Source: Diphasiastrum complanatum
Lineage: Eukaryota > Streptophyta > Lycopodiopsida > Lycopodiales > Lycopodiaceae
NCBI GenBank assembly: GCA_029204225.1
Contig: CM055101.1
Coordinates: 33,175,683 to 33,239,682 of the forward strand
Direction: 5' to 3'
DNA: 64,000 bases
In this document: one piece after another, positions 55,461-64,000 of the stretch
How positions within the stretch are numbered: position 1 is the first letter of the stretch
How the letters are laid out: each line of letters begins with the position of its first letter
Translations under genes and position numbers: made by a program
The notes under the pieces: generated by a model
The model's input: the letters and a program-made list of their open reading frames with translations, nothing else
Database searches by the model: none
Told to the model about the DNA's origin: nothing

Positions 55461-56169
55461 TTTTTTCCTCTCTTCACACGTGAGAGGGTCCCCCACATGG
55501 GCTTGCATGCTTTAAATGTCATTCAATATTCTCATAATCTTTTCTAGATTTTATGAGAATATTTTACTGTAGGATTTTACATAAAACCTAATTTTTAATA
55601 TGATGGAACATAAAAAAATCAATTTAAAGATCATTATGGTGGTATTTAATTGTTAAAACTAGTTTTATATTGTTATAAATTTTATTTTTCTTGAGATTTG
55701 ACATACAAGACAAAATCATGAGATAAGAAATAGTACATATTATTATTAAACAAGTAATTTGACAAGTTTTTTTTAAGATTTTATGACATAATATTATGTC
55801 AAATCGGTGATGTCATAAAACATTTAGTTTATTAATAATCTAGGTGTCATAGTTGATATAATTTGATGACATAATTATATGGTCAAATAGAAAAATTTTG
55901 CTTTTGTCATGTGGCCTCTTAAATGGTTGCATGGGGTCATTTAGATTCATGATCAAAAGTATTTATGTTATATTGAGGACCTTAGTGATATGTGACCTAT
56001 ATGATATATCTTTTTAATTATTGGTGTGTGACCTATATAACCTTATATGAAATCATAGTAATTAGTTGAAATATCATTTAGCATTGTAATAAAGATGTTG
56101 ATCAATGGTGTGCTATCTAGTATATGATTGATTGACATTGTCCAATTGCTCGTCTTTTCTTTTCGATTT
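55461..56169. other. Unassigned AT-rich DNA
   Basis: Includes CACACGTGAG near 55494 but no LTR edges or ORFs with domains. Confidence 0.4.
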
Positions 56170-56375
56170 GAGGAACATCATCTTGCATACAAAGCAACCA
56201 TAGATACTTGTAAAATTATTGATCCTCCATCAAAGATACAAAATGTTATTGTTTGCAAATGGGTCTTAAGATCAAGCTTAATCAAGATGGTAGTGTGAAC
56301 AATTATAAAACAAGACTAGCTGCCAAGGAATATGCTCAATTTTCGGGGGATTGATTATGATGAAGCACTTGATTT
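56170..56375 (+). pseudogene. Small Ty1/copia RT fragment
   Basis: Plus strand with one shift: IIDPPSKIQNVIVCKWVL, then LNQDGSVNNYKTRLAAKEYA, GIDYDEAL. About 70 codons of the RT start, truncated at both ends. Confidence 0.75.
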
Positions 56376-59003
56376 TGTCATAGTTTGTAGTGGTGATTTC
56401 ACATGCTTTTAGTGATTTACTGCCTTTGCAATATTTGTTAAAAAATGAGAATTTTCTTGGAACATGAAGCCGCACATCTATCTTCACCGACATTATCTCC
56501 AGAAAAATGGGATTGAAGTCAAACTATGTCTATTCTTTTCACTTACTTGACCATATATGAAATTCTATTTTGGCTAAATAACAATCATTTGAAAGCATTG
56601 CAAGAATCAATTTCATTTAGAATTGCAATAATCAATTTTTATTCAGAATTACAAGAATCAATTTCATCAGCGACAGCATTTTGCAATTCTTCTCCTCTTA
56701 GATGATTTTCATCATCACTCTCACTTTCAAAAATTATTTCATCATCCTGACTATTAGAATTTCTATTCTCAACATCTATGGAAGTGGGTGCTTCAAGTAT
56801 GGTTTGATGATTTACTACATCTCTAGGTACTCAATCTCATACTTAAAATGAAGGTTTTCCATTTCATTCTCAACATTTGAACCCTCAAATACTCGTAATG
56901 AACGTGGTTTAACTTGAGCTACAAACCACCATATCTTGTTTAGTCGATATGGTTGAAAAAATACCTGCAAAAATCACTATTATAGAACATATCGAAAACT
57001 CAAATACTGAAGTCACTTGCAATAAAATTAAAAACATGATAACATAGCATGTGCACCTGCTCACAGTGACGAGGCAACACCAATGTGTCAAAGGACTCCA
57101 TGCTCATTGTTTTTGATGAATCAATCGCAAAAAATCCACTTGGATCTGATTTTACGGTTGCATTTGGCCCTCTACAAACTACCTTGAACCATTTCACATC
57201 AAATAAAAAATAGTGTCCACTTTCACCAAATGACAAATCATAAATATTTTGTATAGTTCCTACGTATTCTATGTCTCCTGAGATGAGATTCCGATCTCGT
57301 GCACTGCTTTGACTTTCTTGTTGGAAAGATGCTATTACACCACAATCCGATGTGTGCGTCTCTTGTTATCAATCCTTTCAACACAAAAGTGGAAATTAAA
57401 AGCCCATATAGCACTATACATTTTGCACTGCCACATGACAAACATGAATCTCATAAATAATCACTGTGAATGAATATGGTGTTTCAAAATGATTAAACAA
57501 ATATTGTTATAAACAAGAATGATCTAATAATAAAGTATCTAAAGAATAATACCTTCCATTTGCATCCTCTTGCAAAGTCCCATGCTGCGTTTGATATTTT
57601 TTGTCCCTCTTTTGTTGCTTTTTGTAGTGTGTCATGCATTCACTCTATAGTGCATTGCTTGGGCATGATCTTCACCATCCTTTATCCAATATTCTTTTTT
57701 GGTGTTTGATTCTTTTAGATCATGCCTTGCAGGAATGGTATCTTTTTCACCAATCCACTGTTTCCAAATAGATTCATCCACATTTTTAAATATGTGCATG
57801 GGATCAAGTAGGTGATTAATCAAAAGATTATTCCAAACAATAAAATATAGATAATCTTTTCATACCATCGATTGGCTTTGCTTGAGATTCCTCCCATAGT
57901 TTTTGCCAATCTTCCACAGACATCCTCTTTGGAGGCATCTCTCTCTCTCAACTCTTCCTCCAAAACCTCTTCTATGAGTGTCTCTGAATGAATGGCCTTC
58001 ATGCAAGTATTTACGATGATTTTCATAAACCACTTTCTTGAGACTATAAGAGTATCTTCACACAAGATTTGGCTTGCAAAAATAAGAAGCATTTTTTCTA
58101 GTTGTTTGAAAGCCTGCCCAACAAATGGATACTATCAATCACTATTAAAAAAAGTATGCGTCAAAGAATAATTATAGCCATTGTAAATGTCAGGAATTAC
58201 TAGTTGTATGTAACTATAAACAAACTCTTATGTACACAAGATAGACATTGTTTGAATGATCACCCGAGCATTCACCTAGTCCTGGATAGTCATGCGTTGT
58301 CCACATTACAATGGCATGTCGTGTAAACTTCCTCTCATGTAAGGGGTGCGAAATGTCATATGCATTTATCCCCTTCCACAAATCTTCCCACTCGTCAATA
58401 AGTGGCTCAAGATACACATCCATGTTCTTAACCTTGCGTTGGCCAGGAATTAGAAGTGCCAACATAATGTGTCTCTTTTTTGTACTCAACCAAGGAGGAA
58501 TATTATAATTTACCAAGCAAACAGGCCAAATGGACCACGTAGTTGCTCGTACACCAAAGGGGTTCACACCATCTATTGCAAGACCAAATCTCACATTTCT
58601 TGACTCATTGGCAAAGCTTGGATACTCTTTGTTGATGTGTTTCCATGCAGGTGAATCTGAAGGTACCCTCATCATCCCATCCGTAAAGGTATCGTGTGCA
58701 TGCCAGTCCATAAGTTGTGCAAGAGATTTACAACGAAATAAATGTTGCAATCGTGGAATTACTGGAAAATGTCGTAAAACTTTGCACAAAATGGTTGCCC
58801 CTTGCAAATCATCTCTATATCGAGGAGTATCACAAATGAGACATTTTTTGAGTGATTTGTACCTTCCTCGATATAAAATACAATCTTCTGGACATGCATG
58901 ATATTGCTTGTAGTCCATCCCGATGTTAGACAACATCTTTCGTGCCTCATATCTTGTCTCAGGTATGACATTCCCTTCTGGGAGAATTTTGTTTTTCAAT
59001 AGT

Positions 59004-59107
59004 CTGTACATGACAAAAGAAGTCATTGTAAAAAAATTATCACTAGATGTCCTAATTGTAAATTTTGTTTCAAAGCAAAAATGACAAGTAGATGAAAAAA
59101 AATTTAC
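59004..59107 (-). other. Predicted intron in TNP2
   Basis: Minus strand donor GA|GTAAAT, acceptor GTACAG|AC. Removal joins SLTSLFE to LLKNK in one frame, restoring the usual spacing of this TNP2 region. Confidence 0.7.
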
Positions 59108-59916
59108 TCAAATAATGATGTGAGGCTTTGGTCACTCCATCTATATTTGGGTTGAAGATGTAGAGAAGTCGCCAAACGAGATGTCTTTGCTCCAGGATAC
59201 AATGCTATCTTTGATTCTTCTCGCAATTTCTTTTCTTCTTTAGACAAACGTGCCTTCTCATCTTGTTCATTGTGTGTAGCTGCACTATTGTTCTCGTACA
59301 TATCATCCAACATGTATCCCATGACTTCAAATTCATCATTCATTGGAAGCTCATTTTCATCGTTGGAACTTGTTTGCGAAGAAGTAGATCTAGATGAGCT
59401 AGATTCAGATGCATTAGTCTCTTGATTAATGCGCTCATCAATTTCCATCATCTCTTTTAAGCCTAGACGTAGATGACGAGGTACTTGCTTTATATGAGGA
59501 CCGTTGTATTGCATTCGTCGTCTACGTCGACCATTACGGGGATTATTGTCTCCAACGCTAAATGAGGATGAAGAATCCTATATACCAAAATAACAAGAAG
59601 TAGGTCGAAACAATGCTTGATAAACATTTCCTCCCAGTACTTGATAGATCTAAATGTTGCATATGAATATAAATTACCTCTTTGTTTCAAAAGTATGAAC
59701 ATACCAATGTATCTATTAGACCATTTTTCTTTTCAACTTGTTAACATTCAATGAACTCAAAGAATCAACAAGAGCATCATCTAGGGCCAATGATGATCCA
59801 AAATCAATATTCATGTGATTTATCCTATCAATAATATTCTCAATCTCTCTTGCAACTCTTTTTCTTGAAACCAACTCATGGTCCTTCTGCAAAAGTTGAA
59901 AATGTTAGATGTATTA

Positions 59917-60087
<171 letters not shown>

Positions 60088-60128
60088 ATTAATGAGTCTA
60101 TTATGGGTGATTGGATATGGAAATCATG

Positions 60129-60304
60129 ATTAACTACATCTAATCATTCTATTTGGATTTTTTTTTTTCAGAAGCAAGTGAGAGATTAACTTCATCTAAT
60201 CATTCTATTTGGAGTTTTCCTTTTAGAAGCAAGTGAGAGATTAACTTCATCTAATTATTCTATTTGGATTTTTCCTTTTAGAAGCAAGTGAGAGATTAAC
60301 TTCA
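60129..60304. repeat. 55-bp tandem repeat, about three copies
   Basis: Copies start at about 60170, 60225 and 60280 (agaagcaagtgagagattaa), preceded by a partial copy. Each ends in a T-rich run. Confidence 0.85.
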
Positions 60305-60659
60305 AAGTATCGTGGCACTCATCCTATCGCTCAATATTTATTGGCCAAACTATACTTGAACTGTCATAAGGGTCAAAGATTAAAGCATTTCCAAAAGCAC
60401 TTTAAAGAGTTTACCTCTCGTAGTCTTGGATTCTCTGTGTGCACTCCATTGGCCCAAATATGATCGTTGACAATCCTCCTTGTCCGGATCCTAAGGCCTT
60501 TGCATTGCGTGCATGTACATGGTATCCTCTCATCATATTCTGGTTGAAACTGGTCCAATAATCCAATTGCAAATTGGACAAATTCTTTCAGTGTCATTCA
60601 AGTGAAAATTGACAAATTCTAACATGTGACGAATTGTAACATGTGACAAAAATTGACAA

Positions 60660-60790
60660 AATAGTCTTTGTACATTTAGTGCATTTGCAACCTTTTTTTG
60701 TGATGGAGTGGTGTCTTGGCTTTCCAAAGAGCAATATACTATATCACAATCCTCAACCAAATCGGAGTACATCACTATTACAAATAAAAA
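60660..60790 (+). pseudogene. Tiny Ty1/copia RNase H fragment
   Basis: Plus strand FCDGVVSWLSKEQYTISQSS followed by TKSEYIT, truncated at both ends, inside the 5' flank of the TNP2 gene. Confidence 0.7.
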
Positions 60791-61779
60791 AATTATGACA
60801 TAAATCAATATACATACATGTGATGGATCAATAGGCGGTCTACGTCGACTGATGAAAGAGCTTGAAGATGAACTAGTCAATAGTTGTTCATTGTACTTTA
60901 GTCTTGCTTGCTCCTTTTTTCTGTGATAGAGCTCAATTCTTTTTTCTTTCTCTAAATCACGTAGAGGTACAATAATTTCCCTAGAATTTCATAATTCCAA
61001 TCAAATGTCATTGTAAGAATAAATTGCAAGAAAAATTATACACTCATATTCAAATAACAAATAAAGTGCAATTGATGTCAATATCAATAACAATATATAC
61101 CTATTGTTGCTTTCATGAGATGAATTGTTATCTGATGATGATGACATTGTCGATGACATATACACATTGTAGCCAGCTACTCTAAACCACATCATAAGTA
61201 ATCATTATGAGATCGTATGTATTGAACAAATATAATAAAATTTGTTAAAGACATGCCAACATCTAATCCATGTATATTCTACTTATGCTTAGTGTAAATC
61301 TAGTATTCTAGTAACATTGCTCTCAAGAAAATTGCTTGGGTGGGGTAACACATGACGAGCATTCAAAATGAGGTTCATATTGAAAAATGTTAGACATCAG
61401 TAGATAGTGCACGCAGGCCTATCTCAACTAGTTTAAAGACCACATAGCAGTCAATGTTTGAAGCTTTCAGTTTGAACTCTTGTCCAAGATGAGCGATGAT
61501 CTCACTCAATCTTTCTTTCAAGATGGAATGATCAAAATCAAACAATTAGTCATATACTCAATTGATTCATTGCCCACTCAATCACTCATTTGATTATTAC
61601 AATGCATCATATACTCACTTTTCATTGCATCAAATCACTCTTTTGTTGCTACAGTTTCATTCACACTTGAAGGAACATCATCAAACTCAAGGTAGTAATA
61701 AGGGCAATAAAAATTAAACAATCATCAACTTGTAATTGCTTCTCTCTTCCTTGTATTTGAGTCTTGATGGTTGCATTTG
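60791..61779. other. Unassigned DNA with leader-like right end
   Basis: No supported ORF. The right part (about 61400-61779) is likely leader of the element whose primer site is at 61780. A TNP2 upstream exon could lie in the left part, but none was recognised. Confidence 0.4.
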
Positions 61780-61792
61780 GGATCTGATACCA
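61780..61792 (-). other. Primer-binding site of LTR K
   Basis: Minus strand TGGTATCAGATCC, two bases off at the end from the usual site, adjacent to the LTR. Confidence 0.8.
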
Positions 61793-62520
61793 TGTTAAAT
61801 CAGAGGTTATAAACCTCATTTGGATACTAAAACATTGAAAAAACATCAAAGGTCTCACTTATATCTAATAGATAGAAAACTAGCACACAATTCAACCTAT
61901 TTTGCATCTAATTGGCAAGAGCTTTTGAACACCACAATAAAACAAGAAATAATTGATCTTCACATCTTGTCACACATGTGGAAAGTATAATACTTTGTTC
62001 AAATTCAGATCTATTCATTAGACAAAAAATATCACATTCATCATTCATCAATTCCTCGTTAAAGAGCAAACTTGCCAAAATCACCATCCCTTGATAATCT
62101 CTCAAAGTATGTACAAAATGAGCTCTCAATCCATATCAAATGATCTCAGATATGAGATCAGGGAGTGCCATTAGGAGCACTATGTGTCCTTTGGTTTTGA
62201 AGCGCGCAACCAGTCCTCACGGCCTCCACGACCTCTCCTCCTCTTTCTTGATTTCTTACAAAAGTAGGTGGCCGACCTCATCAAAAATCTCAATCAACTA
62301 GGAACATCATGATATAATTCACTTTAGAAAAATATTTATTTAGCTAATTCCATTTCATTATCAACATGCGAAAAAAAAAAAAAAACCCTCCTCATAATAT
62401 AATTCACTTGAGAAAAAAAATATACATAACCTCATCATAATATAATTCACTTTAGAAATATATTTATTTAACTAATTTCATGTCATTATCGACATGCAAA
62501 ATACATGGATATCTTTAACA
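61793..62520 (-). repeat. LTR K (5' LTR of a minus-strand element) inserted in a gypsy fragment
   Basis: 728 bp with inverted ends TGTTAAA/TTTAACA. Contains cacacatgtggaaagtata (near 61972), a variant of the shared palindrome block. The right flank at 62521 is gypsy coding sequence. Confidence 0.8.
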
Positions 62521-63070
62521 TCTGGCCCGGTCTGGTGAACAAACTGAAATCTGCGTGGATAAATGCAAAAACTGTCTTCCGGCGCCACCAAGCTTCCTAA
62601 ACAAATGTCCATTTCGGATAGAGAAGTCATTAGTACCCTTTATATCCTCCCCCCCAGACTGATCACCATGATTATCAGTCCCGCTTGATGAAACTGCTAG
62701 AACCCTATTCCAGGTTGGTCCAAAATGTGGGTCTTTCTCATAAAGACCTCTCGGGGAGAGATAAAAGCTTGTACTGATCTCAATGAAGGAAAGTTCGTCC
62801 ACTTCACCAATTCGACTAAGTGCATCAGCCACCTGATTAAATGAGCCCTTGATATACCGCACTTCAAAGTCAAATTTTTGCATAAGTTCTACCCATCTGG
62901 CCTTACGACCTCGCAAATCATTCTGATTAGAGAAATACTTTAAAGGTTTACTACAAATTTATTACCGTATAGGTAATGCCTCCATGATTTCAAAGCATGG
63001 ATCACGAAAAAAAGCTCTTTTTCCTGAGTGTGTACTTGACTAGTGCATCGGTTAATTTCTTACTCTCAAA
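62521..63070 (-). pseudogene. Ty3/gypsy RNase H and linker fragment
   Basis: Minus strand: KELFFVIHALKSWRHYLYG (about 62970-63030), then a shift, KYFSNQNDLRGRKARWVELM, QKFDFEVRYIKGSFNQVADA, LSRIGEVDELSFIEIS, the standard gypsy RNase H end. A linker toward integrase continues until the LTR edge at 62520. RT upstream and integrase downstream are absent. Confidence 0.88.
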
Positions 63071-63099
63071 TGCTATGTTGTTGGTATTGTAAGTCGGTT

Positions 63100-63738
63100 T
63101 ATGACAGCACCTACGAAAATGCATTGAAAGGCAGCTAAGCGCATTTTGCGTTATGTAAAAGGCACTTCAGATTATGGCTTAATTTACAAGAAGCATGAGG
63201 GTTTACCTGAGTTGTGTGGCTATGTGGATGCGGATTGGGGAGGTGACTATGATGATCATAGATCCACCATAGGGTATGTATTCCAGCTTTGTGGCAGTTG
63301 CTTTTCCTGGTCTAGTAAGAAGCAAAGTACAATTGCTCTATCCACCACAGAAGTAGAGTATAAGAAAATGTGTAGTGCAGCACAGGAAGCTATATGGTTT
63401 AGACAAATCTTGGAAGAAGTTGGCATGATGCAGAAAAATCACATGACGTTACATAGCCACAGTCAGAGTGGCATTCAGCTAGCAAAGAATCTAGTGTTTT
63501 ATGCAAGAACCAAACACATTGAGATTCAGTATCACTTATACGTGAGAGGCTGCTAAGTCATGAAATCTATGTTGTTCATTGTAGTACGGAAGAACAACTA
63601 GCTGATATTTTCACTAAGCCACTTGTTGGAGAAAAGTTTGATAAGTTTAGATCAAAGCTTTCTATACTTAAAGTTTGTTGACTTTAAAGCTATGTATATG
63701 ATTGTATAAAAAAGTAGACTCTACTTTAAGGGAGAGAG
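63100..63738 (+). pseudogene. Ty1/copia RNase H, family F2
   Basis: Plus strand: KRILRYVKGTSDYGLIYKKH, GYVDADWGGDYDDHRSTIGY, FSWSSKKQSTIALSTTEVEY, AAQEAIWFRQILEEVG, HSQSGIQLAKNLVFYARTKH, IEIQYHL, then a shift and the tail (ADIFTKPLVGEKF in another frame). A purine tract, aagggagagag, precedes the LTR at 63739. The rest of pol is missing on the left, where it meets the gypsy fragment. Confidence 0.9.
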
Positions 63739-64000
63739 TTAGAATTAAAGTAGAAACACTCTGCTATTGTACTGTGGGTCCTATCAGTCGATAAGGATCA
63801 GTTAGCCTCGCCACGAGGCAAGTCAACGGGACACGTGTCCCGCCAACGGCAACCTGGGTCATGCATGGGTTGCCTGAGTGAAGAACTATATGTATAGTGT
63901 AATTTCATTTTGAGATATACAGTTGCTATGTGAGCTTGTTGTGGAGAGTGTTTCTGTCTGTATTACTGTGTAGCATGATCTGTGTTCCTGTTCGAAGCAA
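63739..64000 (+). repeat. 3' LTR of copia family F2 (cut by window end)
   Basis: Begins TTAGAATT and is the reverse complement of 20369-20637. Contains GGGACACGTGTCCC (about 63828-63841), a GCCTCGCCACGAGGC hairpin and tcatgcatggg. The final few bases lie beyond the window. Confidence 0.88.

Noticed and set aside
57613-57623. TTTTTGTAGTG as a CACTA terminal repeat
   Set aside because: It lies within coding sequence of the TNP2 gene, where the codons continue in frame (DTLQKATKEGQ); a chance match.

Overview
This is repeat-rich nuclear DNA from a land plant with a large, retrotransposon-loaded genome. The evidence is Ty1/copia elements primed by initiator tRNA-Met (primer sites of the TGGTATCAGAGC type), a CACTA-type TNP2 transposase, a tRNA-derived SINE, and an intronless P-class pentatricopeptide repeat (PPR) gene. 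I cannot name the species. The only clearly intact host gene is the PPR gene (26783-28687, minus strand). Almost everything else is mobile DNA in various stages of decay.

Layout. 1-7251: copia fragments on both strands, including two element bodies that share one LTR (4783-5401). 7252-10121: a cluster of GTGGATTATCCAC-like palindromes and a minus-strand copia pol. 10122-18950: a nested pair. A small-LTR copia element D is split by a nearly complete, recent copia element E (12503-18641). 18951-20638: TGCATG-rich DNA and a minus-strand LTR whose relative closes the window at 63739-64000. 20639-23640: a GTACCAAA-rich array with a period of about 803 bp. 23808-24724: a broken ORF and a GA microsatellite. 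24725-29547: SINE, microsatellites, the PPR gene and its telo-box-rich upstream region. 30796-33960: copia fragments. 34150-39600: see below. 39601-42920: copia gag debris, repeats and a 772-bp LTR. 43559-52140: rearranged copia elements (gag-RT fusion, inter-family chimera, micro-inversion, solo LTR within an LTR) and a 162-bp CT tract. 52141-53395: gypsy-like gag/protease. 53405-55460: a putative DNA transposon with palindromic ends and a transposase-associated ORF. 56639-60600: a CACTA TNP2 gene with introns, all minus. 61793-64000: LTRs and gypsy and copia RNase H pieces.

Most notable: a broken, intron-containing gene encoding a ParB-like domain (38113-39000, minus) and a beta-class N6/N4 DNA methyltransferase (34165-35134, plus; motifs VDIPYG and FSGSGTT). 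The two halves lie on opposite strands. Inverting about 34150-38112 would put both halves in head-to-tail order on one strand and, at the same time, rejoin the two halves of a split LTR. This argues that one gene was cut by one inversion. I do not recognise a described plant family with this architecture.

Read by eye, without alignments. Element boundaries marked 'about' are uncertain by tens of bases.
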